Origin: Desulfobacula sp964636495
GTDB lineage: Bacteria; Desulfobacterota; Desulfobacteria; Desulfobacterales; Desulfobacteraceae
Direction of reading: 5' to 3'
NCBI GenBank assembly: GCA_964636495.1
Contig: CAZWSL010000037.1
Span: 1-33,297 of the forward strand
DNA length: 33,297 nt
The translations under genes were made by a program, and so were the position numbers. How positions within the stretch are numbered: position 1 is the first letter of the stretch; every line of letters starts with the position of its first letter. Below, piece by piece: positions 26,205 to 33,297 of the stretch. Below the pieces are notes generated by a model that was not told the DNA's origin, did no database searches, and saw only the letters and a program-made list of their open reading frames with translations.

Positions 26205-26265
26205 GAGATCTTTGCATACCCCCCCCCTCTTTTGCCCAATTGCCATGGAATATGAAAATTATAAT
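26205..26265 (-). repeat. Dispersed intergenic repeat, copy 2, containing a G9 tract
   Basis: Read on the minus strand it starts ATTATAATTTTCATATTC, continues GGCAATTGGGCAAAAGAG, then nine G (plus-strand C at 26219-26227), then TATGCAAAGATCTC. Copy 1 has GTGGGCTT where this has the G run. It lies between the DUF2279 gene stop and the metallo-hydrolase start, in the 5' leader or promoter of the latter. Confidence 0.65.
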
Positions 26266-26273
26266 AGTTTCTT

Positions 26274-27125
26274 CTATTTGTTGAGATTTTTATTTGTGCT
26301 TATATATGTATAGGGGAGCTGATAATAGTTAAAAAATTTTGAGGTTTTCTTCATTGAAAATTTTTCAAAAATCTTTGAAAGGTTAATTCCCATACCAACA
26401 GATATATTTCTTTCTCTGGCCATGTTATTATCCGAATACCCTTTTGCATTCCATCCTAAATGCAGGTCAAAGTATTCTGCCCAGGTGTTTTTAGTGAATT
26501 CAAACCCATCAAGTTTGAGGACCATGAGAAACTTCATGTTATCATAATCCGTGGTGACATCCGGCTGTCCCAGATCAGGAATAAATTCGATCCTGAAGTC
26601 AATTTTGCTTGATAGATCCGGATCAGTATATAAAAAATATCCCACTGCACTCCCGAATATATTCATGATTAAATCCTCATAGGAAAATCCAAAATCACTG
26701 AAACTGTCTCCAAATTCCATAAAGGTTGTCATGGCAAATGAGGAAAAAGACCCTAAAGAGGCTGCTTTTTTCGAAGGATAACTCCAGTAATCAAATACCC
26801 CGGATAGAATATGGGAAAGTGCATAGGAAAAGTAAAAATGACCAAACTTATCTGCTCCTCCTTCCTTGGAGTTTTTTGAAAACCAGTCTTCTCCATTTAT
26901 GCTTGCATCGTTTTCAAAATAATTCCATTTTGCAATACCCCATCCAGTGATGGCCGTAACCCCTCCGATGTTTGTCATCAGGACTTTTTTTCCCTTTGTC
27001 CACCCTTTTTCTTCTTCGGCATTCAAAACAGGAGAGACCAAAAGAACCAGAAAGACCATAAGGCCCATTTTCCACAGTTGGTTTCTGAAATTTTTCATAT
27101 CTATCAGTAATAAGGACATATGCAT
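26274..27125 (-). CDS. YfiM/DUF2279-family envelope protein
   Basis: Up to 283 residues; the ATG at 27098 is an equally good start, giving a cleaner signal peptide (LWKMGLMVFLVLLVSPVLNA). The mature N-terminus carries the DUF2279 pattern: a WNYFENDASINGEDWFSKNS segment, GGADKFGHFYFSYALSHILS, then FMEFGDSF and SYEDLIMNIFGSAVGYFLY. The DKFGHF and ED..NI.G motifs are family-typical; YfiM members are periplasmic or outer-membrane-associated and of unknown function. The remaining 110 residues (DFRIEFIPDLGQPDVTTDYD, then alternating strands) look beta-rich. It may be co-transcribed with the downstream metallo-hydrolase, about 100 bp away. Confidence 0.8.
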   Translation of the reverse strand: MHMSLLLIDMKNFRNQLWKMGLMVFLVLLVSPVLNAEEEKGWTKGKKVLMTNIGGVTAITGWGIAKWNYFENDASINGEDWFSKNSKEGGADKFGHFYFSYALSHILSGVFDYWSYPSKKAASLGSFSSFAMTTFMEFGDSFSDFGFSYEDLIMNIFGSAVGYFLYTDPDLSSKIDFRIEFIPDLGQPDVTTDYDNMKFLMVLKLDGFEFTKNTWAEYFDLHLGWNAKGYSDNNMARERNISVGMGINLSKIFEKFSMKKTSKFFNYYQLPYTYISTNKNLNK

Positions 27126-27164
27126 TCCGGATTTATATCAAAATTGATGTGAAACACTGCTGGT

Positions 27165-28295
27165 TCATCTTTTTTTTGTTTTTTTGTACTTTGCACCAGA
27201 TTTTTTGTCTTTGAAAAAAGATCTGACCCATTCTCCAGCAGTTTCAGGAGGTTCAGACTGTTTTTTTGACAGATTAAGAACAAGAGACCCGGTTGTACAT
27301 GTATAAACGCAGATGCCGCATCCGAGGCATTTTTCATTTTCCGCCATTGGTGCCATTGATTTTTTATTCTTAGCCAGCGGATGATGATTTAAGGCTAAAG
27401 CATCCATCGGACATTTTTCAACACACAATCCGCAAGCCTTGCATGTCTGGGCTGAAACCGATACTGTGTAGCGGGATGGATCAACACTTTTATGGTGGTC
27501 AAGCTGATGATATGCCATAAAAAACAGACAACAGCAGGAGCAGCAGTTGCAAATAGTGTCAGGATCTTTTTTCCAGTTTGACACGGCATGTACAAGTCCG
27601 GAATCTGCTGCTTGTTTAAGAATTTTCAGCGTTTTTTCTTTTGTAATCTCCCGCCCCATTCTGTTCTCCACAATGTAACGGCCAAGGTGATCAAAATGGA
27701 GACATACTTCAAGGGGGGCATCACAGGCATCTGCTTCTGGATCAAGGTGCATTTTCGAACGGCAGGGACAATCGGAAACCGTATAGTAAGATCGGTCTTC
27801 AACAAGCTTTATTACATCTTCGTAGGGAAGAAGCGTCCTTGAGTCTGAAATTGTTTTGTGAATGGGGACGGTTCTTAATCCTTTATGTTCAGCATGGCTG
27901 AACTGCTCCATGAAACCGTCAGAAAAGTACTGGTTAATGAAATGTGCTCCTTCCTGGGCTGCCTTGCTTTTGTTTTCAGGCCAGAACAAGGAACGCATAA
28001 AGACAAAAAAAGCATCATTAATGCTGAATCGGGGTTTTCCATTTTTAAAATTTTTCCAGACAAGCCCTTTTTGAGCCATGGCATCCAGTTTTGGCAAAAG
28101 TTTTTTTTGCGGCAGGTTTTTCAGATCTGCAATTTCGCTTAAATAGGCCCCTTTATGGGGGAGCCCAGTCAACAATTCAGCCTCCTCAACACTATACACC
28201 GCTTTTATCGTGTCCATTAAGTGAGGAGAATCCGGAAGCCCGAACCAGGCCAGATTTAACCAGTCAATCAGTTTTTGATATATTTTGTTGTTCAT
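27165..28295 (-). CDS. Winged-helix plus 4Fe-4S dicluster ferredoxin-domain protein
   Basis: 376 residues. The N-terminal 100 or so look like a winged-helix domain (LTGLPHKGAYLSEIADLKNL, then MAQKGLVWKNF). A cysteine-rich middle follows: CPC at 176-178, Cys191, Cys198, and CNCCSCCC at 249-256. The C-terminal bacterial ferredoxin domain has two complete [4Fe-4S] motifs, CKACGLCVEKCP (Cys285/288/291/295) and CLGCGICVYTCT (Cys323/326/329/333). The tail is Lys-rich. Similar 4Fe-4S proteins are frequent in sulfate reducers and methanogens. It could be a redox-sensing regulator or an electron carrier; context does not decide. No clear ribosome site precedes the ATG. Confidence 0.83.
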   Translation of the reverse strand: MNNKIYQKLIDWLNLAWFGLPDSPHLMDTIKAVYSVEEAELLTGLPHKGAYLSEIADLKNLPQKKLLPKLDAMAQKGLVWKNFKNGKPRFSINDAFFVFMRSLFWPENKSKAAQEGAHFINQYFSDGFMEQFSHAEHKGLRTVPIHKTISDSRTLLPYEDVIKLVEDRSYYTVSDCPCRSKMHLDPEADACDAPLEVCLHFDHLGRYIVENRMGREITKEKTLKILKQAADSGLVHAVSNWKKDPDTICNCCSCCCLFFMAYHQLDHHKSVDPSRYTVSVSAQTCKACGLCVEKCPMDALALNHHPLAKNKKSMAPMAENEKCLGCGICVYTCTTGSLVLNLSKKQSEPPETAGEWVRSFFKDKKSGAKYKKTKKR

Positions 28296-28863
28296 AATCA
28301 GTGACCTTTGCGCGACCGCTCAAATTGTAATTTTAAAATGCTGAAAACAGGGATATAAACTATCCTGCAGAGTTTTCAACATGACGATCTAATCGCTTCC
28401 GGGATTTTCAAGGAATCTTATACCCGGTTTTAATTTCCATTTTTCTTGTACGATAATAAAATTGAGCATTATGCAAAGATTTCAGATATTATTTCACTGT
28501 CTACAATCTGATACATAGCTCCGCCCTGTCAGTTACATTTATTTCTGCTGCTATCAAATGGGGTTCAATTAAGTGCCTGGTTAATATAGAATATGTGAAT
28601 ATTCATTGTCAAGCCGGATAAGATGGATGTCAGGAACGGGTCTTTAGTGCCTTTTTTTCTTTCACCGAGAATTGCTGATCCTTGCATTTAGGCATTGACA
28701 ATATCCAATTATTTGTATATCCAGAAACCAAAGGAACTTTTTATTCATTCTACTAAAAATTAGCCCGTAAGAGACAGATTAAGTGATTTTTCATCAGGGA
28801 TAGAATCGACCTTGTTCGGAAATATATCCATAAAGTGAGGAAGACCTGAAAAGGGGATTTGAA
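28296..28863. other. 568-bp intergenic region with a diverged third repeat copy
   Basis: No gene is visible; the longest credible ATG frame (from 28624) is 22 codons. It must contain the divergent promoters of the leftward Fe-S gene and the rightward receiver gene. Bases 28430-28483 (TTAATTTCCATTTTTC through ATTATGCAAAGATTTC) resemble the dispersed repeat. The 3' 27 bases match copy 1 at about 23 positions, but the 5' part is much weaker. Confidence 0.5.
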
Positions 28864-29424
28864 ATGAGCAATTATGAGGAACAAAATCCAATAAATACAA
28901 TACTTTTACTTTTGGAAGACGACATTGCCCAGCGCTCGATTCTGGAAGCAACAGCAGAACGTTTTTTTGTCGATAGCAGCACAGTCGAGATATGTGTATC
29001 AGAAAGCACCACCGAGGTCATAAAAAAACTGGAGCAATATTCACAGGATATTCCAAAGGCAAGTGTCTATGCTGTTTTAGACTACAATATGGGACTCAAC
29101 CAACCGGGTGAAAGAAAAACCACTGAATCGCTTTTTTTTGAAAATACTTTTAATGAATATCTCAAAAATGGAGGGATTATTGTCATTTATAGCGGCTATC
29201 CTGAACAAGTGAGACAATCATCAATTATTATGAATGCGAACCGGAAATACAAAAACCTGCTGCTCCTTATTGCAGAGAAGAGTTCCGTCCAGATGGATTC
29301 CGTTTTCCGTATTTTAAAAGGGGTCAGGAAGGACATGATTCCCAGACTCAAAACTGTGGCTAAAAAATGCCAATTCGATATGGGGAAAGTTCTTGAACTC
29401 CTGAGAAAAGGAAAAAAAGCCTGA
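28864..29424 (+). CDS. Stand-alone response-regulator receiver protein
   Basis: 186 residues. A CheY-like receiver fold with acidic pocket Glu18/Asp19/Asp20 (LLLLEDD), probable phosphoacceptor Asp73 (AVLDYNM), conserved Ser110 (IVIYSGYP) and Lys139 (LIAEKSS). An insertion of about 15 residues follows the Asp (GLNQPGERKTTESLFFEN). The C-terminal 45 residues are helical and Lys-rich (GVRKDMIPRLKTVAKKCQF), with no DNA-binding or enzymatic output domain recognised. AAGGGG lies 8 bases before the ATG. The convergent neighbour 5 bp away is an ATPase-domain sensor protein, the likely partner. Confidence 0.8.
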   Translation: MSNYEEQNPINTILLLLEDDIAQRSILEATAERFFVDSSTVEICVSESTTEVIKKLEQYSQDIPKASVYAVLDYNMGLNQPGERKTTESLFFENTFNEYLKNGGIIVIYSGYPEQVRQSSIIMNANRKYKNLLLLIAEKSSVQMDSVFRILKGVRKDMIPRLKTVAKKCQFDMGKVLELLRKGKKA

Positions 29425-29429
29425 GACAT

Positions 29430-30737
29430 TCATAATTCAAGTTTTTCAAAATAGAGGTGAACTTTTGTGGCACCAGGCAGAGGTTGATAAAAACAAAATC
29501 CTTTATGAATAAAGAGAAAGTCTCTAAGATTTTTGGTTCCAAGCCCACCCTCACTTTTTGCTTTTGTTGTAAGCCGTGAGGCATCATCCGACTGTCCGCT
29601 TAGATACTCATTTAACTCCTGAGCTTTCTCCTCTGGGATTCCTTTTCCATTGTCTTCCAGTGATATGTAAACAGAGGGGAAATCCTCAAAACGACATTCA
29701 TCAAAATAGGGAGGGGCTTCCCCACTGGAAGGTCTTTTGGCTGTGACCAGCACTCTGGCTGCATCAGCGTCAATTGAATTATACAGAAAATCTCTCAACA
29801 TAAAAATCAATGATTCTTTATTTGTTAGAAATTCCGGATCAAAGGAGAGTTCTTCAAAAATGTCCAATTTTTTACCTTTTTCTTCTAAAGCCTGTTGCCT
29901 GGCTGTTTTCAAGGCTTCAGACAGTTTTACCGGCTCAACAAATTCCAGTTCGTCATGCCCTTTGAATCGCAGATTCATTTCATTAATCAGTTCTCTTATA
30001 TCCATTAAAGTGAGAAATAGAATAAAAGGGTCAAAATCCATTTTGGTGAGACTGGATGAAGATTCAGATTGTGCTGATTTGCAAGCTTCAAACTGCTTGT
30101 AGGCTTCATTAAAATAAATACAATCAAAAAAGATATCAGATAGAAGATCATCAACAGCAAAGTCAGTGTCAGAATCTTTATCCTCAAACACGGTATCACC
30201 GGTATCTGCTTTTTCAATTTCAATTTCATACAGTTTATTTTCCAATGCAACCGGATCAGAAAATATTTCACCATTTATACCAAATGGCCGGCAGAGATCG
30301 TGCAGTTCCGATTTCTGGATTTCATCTGATCCTAAAAGTTTATGTGCGAAACATATTTGTCTGGCTATTGCCTGGATAATGATTTTTTTTTGATTTTCAA
30401 ATATTCTTTGAGCCATGTTACGCATCGCATGTCTATCTCCGGACAGTTTGATTCTGGATATGTCGCCCAATAATTTTACAATGACGTTTTGGCGTTCCCG
30501 GAGCTGGTAATTGGCCTGCTGCAGTTTACTGTTTGCCTCTTTTAAGGCAACTGTTTGTTCTCGCATAACCTCTTGTAGACGATCGCTTATTTTAATCGTC
30601 CGGCGAAGCTGTTTACTGGCCTTTTTATATCCTTTTAATAGATCTGAAAATTCATTGAGCAGGTCTGTTTTGCTACCGTTTTCATTTCGCAAAAGGCTTT
30701 CTGCCCTGGAAATAATTTTTTTTTCTGTTTCAAACAT
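29430..30737 (-). CDS. Soluble histidine-kinase-like ATPase (HATPase_c) sensor protein
   Basis: 435 residues, with no membrane segment. A coiled coil spans about 37-95 (LLKGYKKASKQLRRTIKISD onward). The middle (100-290) is unassigned and includes an acidic stretch (VFEDKDSDTDFAVDD). The C-terminal GHKL ATPase has an N-box (FLYNSIDADA, Asn320), G1 box DNGKGI (362-367) and G2 box GGLGTKN (397-403). No standard HisKA H-box (H-E/D-x-x-N/T-P) is present; the phosphoacceptor, if any, is unclear (His132 in QICFAHKLL is one candidate). It is convergent with the receiver gene, stops 5 bp apart, so the two probably form one signalling module although separately transcribed. Confidence 0.8.
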   Translation of the reverse strand: MFETEKKIISRAESLLRNENGSKTDLLNEFSDLLKGYKKASKQLRRTIKISDRLQEVMREQTVALKEANSKLQQANYQLRERQNVIVKLLGDISRIKLSGDRHAMRNMAQRIFENQKKIIIQAIARQICFAHKLLGSDEIQKSELHDLCRPFGINGEIFSDPVALENKLYEIEIEKADTGDTVFEDKDSDTDFAVDDLLSDIFFDCIYFNEAYKQFEACKSAQSESSSSLTKMDFDPFILFLTLMDIRELINEMNLRFKGHDELEFVEPVKLSEALKTARQQALEEKGKKLDIFEELSFDPEFLTNKESLIFMLRDFLYNSIDADAARVLVTAKRPSSGEAPPYFDECRFEDFPSVYISLEDNGKGIPEEKAQELNEYLSGQSDDASRLTTKAKSEGGLGTKNLRDFLFIHKGFCFYQPLPGATKVHLYFEKLEL

Positions 30738-31190
30738 ATTCTCACCGGTATATTTTGAATGCTATATCTTAGTAACAAAATTTATCATTTCAGCCGCAAC
30801 ACGGAATTCCTGCTTTGGCAATAAAAGGGTTTTGTAACCCTGAACGATAATCAAGTATTATATCAAGATCCTTATAAAATGAAATGGTAAACTTTAGAAA
30901 GCATCTATAAAACTTAAAAAAATAGAACTGGTAGTTCAGGAACTGGACGAAGTCAGCACCGCGTTCATGGCGGCGCAGCCGCCATGAACAAGTAGTTAAC
31001 CGGTTGTCCGCATATTTTGCTAAATATTAATAGCCAACCGTATATCTTGTAAATTTGAATGGTATCCGACTAATTAAATAAAATTGTAGCCTCAAATGGA
31101 CGGTTTCTTTGGCCCAACGCTTTTTAATAAAAAATTGTTTTAAAATTCTATATCAACATTACTAATATCTGTAAAGGAACATTAACAATT
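30738..31190. other. Intergenic region between kinase-like gene and the IS110 element
   Basis: No gene is seen. It includes the presumed leftward promoter of the kinase-like gene. A small hairpin, AGGGTT (30826-30831), loop TTGT, AACCCT (30836-30841), read leftward is followed by TTTTATT and could stop transcription coming from the IS side. The segment GAACTGGTAGTTCAGGAAC near 30927-30945 contains repeated and inverted GAAC/GTTC, and a GC-rich perfect hairpin follows at 30963. The left end of the IS may lie in the right part of this region. Confidence 0.4.
30963..30989. repeat. Perfect 12-bp GC-rich hairpin of unknown origin
   Basis: GTTCATGGCGGC (30963-30974), loop GCA, GCCGCCATGAAC (30978-30989). 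It is GC-rich in an otherwise AT-rich intergenic stretch and is followed by AAGTAGTTAACCGG with no T run, so it is not a classical terminator. It resembles a REP-like or recombination-site hairpin and lies a few hundred bases left of an IS110 transposase. Confidence 0.6.
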
Positions 31191-31204
31191 CAACTGGTAC
31201 CTTT

Positions 31205-31386
31205 CAAAATAATTGATGGCGTGAATTTGTGAGAGACTTTTAATCAATCTCACATAGATTCATGGTTCAATTATTTTGGGGCAAAATTTCACTTTTCATG
31301 CTAATTTTTTAACAAAACTCGGTATAATTCTCCTTCAAAATAGTGAAACCCCTCATAAACAAAACGTACCATCTAAAATAATGGTA
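31205..31386 (+). ncRNA. Candidate IS110 bridge RNA region
   Basis: Three consecutive stem-loops precede the transposase. (1) CAAAATAATTGA (31205-31216) pairs with TCAATTATTTTG (31267-31278); inside, after an internal loop, TGAAT (31222-31226) pairs with ATTCA (31258-31262) and GTGAGA (31229-31234) with TCTCAC (31248-31253). (2) GGGG (31278-31281) pairs with CCCC (31349-31352) and TTTCACT (31287-31293) with AGTGAAA (31342-31348), leaving a 5-nt bulge. (3) TACCAT (31367-31372) pairs with ATGGTA (31381-31386). Stems interrupted by internal loops upstream of an IS110 transposase match the known plan of bridge RNAs, whose loops pair with target and donor DNA. Transcript limits are unknown. Confidence 0.5.
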
Positions 31387-31438
31387 TTTTAAAAATCAAT
31401 CTGCAATGAAGCAGTTGAATGTTATAAGGAGCTCCACT

Positions 31439-32887
31439 ATGAAAAAGAAAAACATTTTTCAAAATCAAAGTCAAGAAATCCTTACTCTGTTTGAAATGGC
31501 TGGAAACAGATCCAGGGTTATGTGTGTTCCAATGGATTATGCAAAAAAGAATCATATGGTAATGTTCTGCAATGGAAATGGACGGATTATCCGGAAACCA
31601 TTCTCTATAAAAAATTCGCTGGACGGTAAAAACTATCTGGTAGATCAAGTCACAAAGTCTTGTCGCCATCATGGAATCGATCTAAACCATGTTTTTTTTG
31701 GAGGAGAAGATTGTGGTTCCTATGCTGAAAATTTTATAGCCACCCTGCGGTTAGAAAATTGGCTGGTTGCCGGGGTAAATGCGCATGACGCAAAAACACA
31801 TCGTGAGAACATGCAAGCAAGCACTGATCAGCTTGATTTGTTAGGAATTTGTAAAATGCTTCTCAGTTGCAGAGGTAACTGTTCTCCAGCCCAATCCGGC
31901 ATTTACTGGAACTTGCGAATGCTTGTTCGGCAAAGGCGAAAACTCGTAAATATGACAACAGGTGTAAAAAACAGAATCCATACTATTGTTGATCGAGTTT
32001 TCCCCGGTTTTTTAGATGAAAGGAAAAGTGGCGTTGCCCCGTTTTCAAAATGTTCATTATCGCTAATGGAAAATAAATTCAGCCCGCATCAAATCCATAG
32101 GCGTCGAAGCTCAACTTTAACCAAACTATTCAGCCGTCAGGGAGTACAGCATCCAGATCGACAAGCCCAAAAGCTTAAAGAATATACAAATCAAATCCTA
32201 AAACCACCTGAAAAATATGTTGCTACTTTGCAAATTTCATTGAAACAGCAAATCAAACTATTTTCTTGTATGCAAGAAAGCATTCAGCAACTGGATAAAG
32301 AAATTGCTGATGTTTTAGCTCAAACTCAAGGAGCTTTTCTGACCAGTATCAGGGGTATTGGAATCGTTTTAGCAGCAGGTGTAAGTGCAGAAATTGGGGA
32401 TCCCAATAAGCAAAAATCGATAAATAATTTGATTTCATATTCGGGCATTATTCCAAAAGTCAAGCAGACCGGTGGTCCTCAAGGAAAAACTCAAACCAAA
32501 AAAGTTGGAAAACGATGTAATCGTATTCTGAAAGACTATGTTGTGCAATCCGCTTCTCACATAGGCAAACATGGTCCGGATGAATTGAAATCAGATTACA
32601 AAAGGCGTGATGCCCAAGGCCAACATGCAGACTTTGGAATGGCCAGAAGATATCTGCGTATGGCATTGTGCCTGATGCGAAGTCACCAAACATATTTGCC
32701 CCCAAAATACCGTAATACAAATGTTAATATGGAAAAAAGGGCTGAATACTATTTAATGGCCTGGCCCAAGCTTCATGGAAAGTGGCAAAGGGTAAATGCA
32801 TTGGATATCGCGTTTGACAACGAGATGCCTTTGGGTCAGTGGCGTAATATGATACAGGAGCTTTATGGAATAGAACTCAAACTATAA
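31439..32887 (+). CDS. IS110-family transposase
   Basis: 482 residues from the ATG at 31439, chosen because AAGGAG (31426-31431) lies 7 bases upstream; the ATG at 31406 lacks one. The N-terminal DEDD_Tnp_IS110 RuvC-like domain shows CVPMDYAKKNHMVMF, VFFGGEDCGSY and AHDAKTHREN..STDQLD, with candidate acidic catalytic residues D, E, D and D in order. A long coiled coil follows (about 260-310). The C-terminal Transposase_20 domain has FLTSIRGIGIVLAAGVSAEI and ISYSGIIPKVKQTGG, including the Ser region used as the nucleophile in IS110 enzymes. The gene is intact and longer than typical members (about 330-400 residues), so the element may still be active. Confidence 0.92.
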   Translation: MKKKNIFQNQSQEILTLFEMAGNRSRVMCVPMDYAKKNHMVMFCNGNGRIIRKPFSIKNSLDGKNYLVDQVTKSCRHHGIDLNHVFFGGEDCGSYAENFIATLRLENWLVAGVNAHDAKTHRENMQASTDQLDLLGICKMLLSCRGNCSPAQSGIYWNLRMLVRQRRKLVNMTTGVKNRIHTIVDRVFPGFLDERKSGVAPFSKCSLSLMENKFSPHQIHRRRSSTLTKLFSRQGVQHPDRQAQKLKEYTNQILKPPEKYVATLQISLKQQIKLFSCMQESIQQLDKEIADVLAQTQGAFLTSIRGIGIVLAAGVSAEIGDPNKQKSINNLISYSGIIPKVKQTGGPQGKTQTKKVGKRCNRILKDYVVQSASHIGKHGPDELKSDYKRRDAQGQHADFGMARRYLRMALCLMRSHQTYLPPKYRNTNVNMEKRAEYYLMAWPKLHGKWQRVNALDIAFDNEMPLGQWRNMIQELYGIELKL

Positions 32888-33297
32888 ATACAAACTGGAT
32901 TTGATCCTTTCAATTTAAAATTTTATAAATTTTGCAGACTGGATGGCTTTAATTCAACTGCTGCAGTGCTCCTGATACACCGGATGTCAATGACGGCTCA
33001 CCTAAGAATGCCTCACCATGTCTGCTCCAATATTTAAATTATGGCTTAAAGGTGCTCTGATCCTTTAAATTATGCTAAGAGATCTTGTCATACCAGTTTG
33101 CCAATTTTGGACATTTGGGCATGGTCTTCCACCGGTAACTCTCAATTTTTTGGATTTATGATTGAAAAATAAAATCGGTTTAATACGCTTTTTTAAAAAC
33201 TGATAAAATCGGGAGGGTGGAGTATGCTTAAAAATTATCTTAAGTAAACGTATTTTAAACCACACCTGATAATAAAGCAAATAATAATCGCTATCAG
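32888..33297. other. 410-bp AT-rich 3' region without a supported gene
   Basis: The right end of the IS110 element should lie in the first part. TTTAAATTATG occurs at 33033-33043 and again at 33064-33074. A leftward open stretch (33280-33065) has no ATG start, no ribosome site and no recognisable motif, and in another frame a 26-codon leftward stretch ends at 33075. Either could be the tail of a decayed gene, but I cannot support one. Confidence 0.35.

Larger units (their letters stand above)
31195..32887 (+). mobile_element. IS110-family insertion sequence (ends not determined)
   Basis: A DEDD-type transposase gene is preceded by about 240 structured noncoding bases. The coordinates cover only the part I can support, from the first strong stem-loop to the transposase stop. 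IS110 elements lack conspicuous terminal inverted repeats and make tiny or no target duplications, so I cannot fix the ends by eye. The long noncoding side lies upstream of the transposase, as in the IS110 rather than the IS1111 subgroup. Confidence 0.7.

Noticed and set aside
30930..31010. Integron attC site around the GC-rich hairpin
   Set aside because: GTTAACC is close to but does not fit GTTRRRY, no matching RYYYAAC is found on the other side, and there is no integrase or cassette gene nearby.
33065..33280. Leftward 71-codon open stretch at the right edge
   Set aside because: It starts from TTG without a ribosome site, and its composition (Lys/Phe/Ile-rich) is what AT-rich noncoding DNA gives; no family motif was seen.

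Overview
The window looks like a chromosomal segment of an anaerobic, sulfate-reducer-like Desulfobacterota bacterium (Desulfobacterales is my best guess). This is inference from AT-rich intergenic DNA, protein character, a two-[4Fe-4S] ferredoxin-type protein and a GNAT acetylglutamate-synthase-like protein; no rRNA or other phylogenetic marker was tested. I see no tRNA, rRNA or CRISPR array.

Region 1 (1-13.3 kb) is a type I secretion locus. A giant RTX protein, whose 5' end lies outside the window, reads rightward. Convergent to it is a leftward operon: TolC-like outer-membrane factor, PrtD/LapB-like ABC transporter, HlyD-type adaptor and a GT4 glycosyltransferase. The tolC-like gene is split by one in-frame TAA. 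That stop lies inside a 69-bp in-frame insertion bounded by two perfect 32-bp direct repeats, so loss of one repeat plus the spacer would restore a full-length gene. The ABC protein has intact Walker A and B motifs but a degenerate signature motif and no H-loop histidine.

Region 2 (13.3-22.1 kb) is mostly housekeeping, all rightward: a CHASE2-class III adenylate cyclase, an unlisted 51-residue membrane miniprotein, a strong 45-nt hairpin, an AI-2E/PerM-type permease, gyrA (with Ala at the Ser83 quinolone position), a RadC/JAMM-domain gene overlapping the gyrA 3' end, a Cys-rich 94-residue protein and pgk.

Region 3 (22.1-28.3 kb) holds an unrecognised 350-residue protein (rightward), followed by leftward genes: GNAT acetyltransferase, U32 tRNA-modification protein, metallo-beta-lactamase-fold protein, YfiM/DUF2279 protein and an Fe-S protein. 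A roughly 58-bp dispersed intergenic sequence lies upstream of the 350-residue gene and the metallo-hydrolase gene. A weaker third copy lies upstream of the receiver gene. The metallo-hydrolase copy carries a run of nine G.

Region 4 (28.3-33.3 kb) has a stand-alone receiver protein convergent with an ATPase-domain sensor protein. An IS110-family element follows, whose 5' noncoding DNA folds into consecutive stem-loops as expected for a bridge RNA. The last 410 bases hold no gene I can support.
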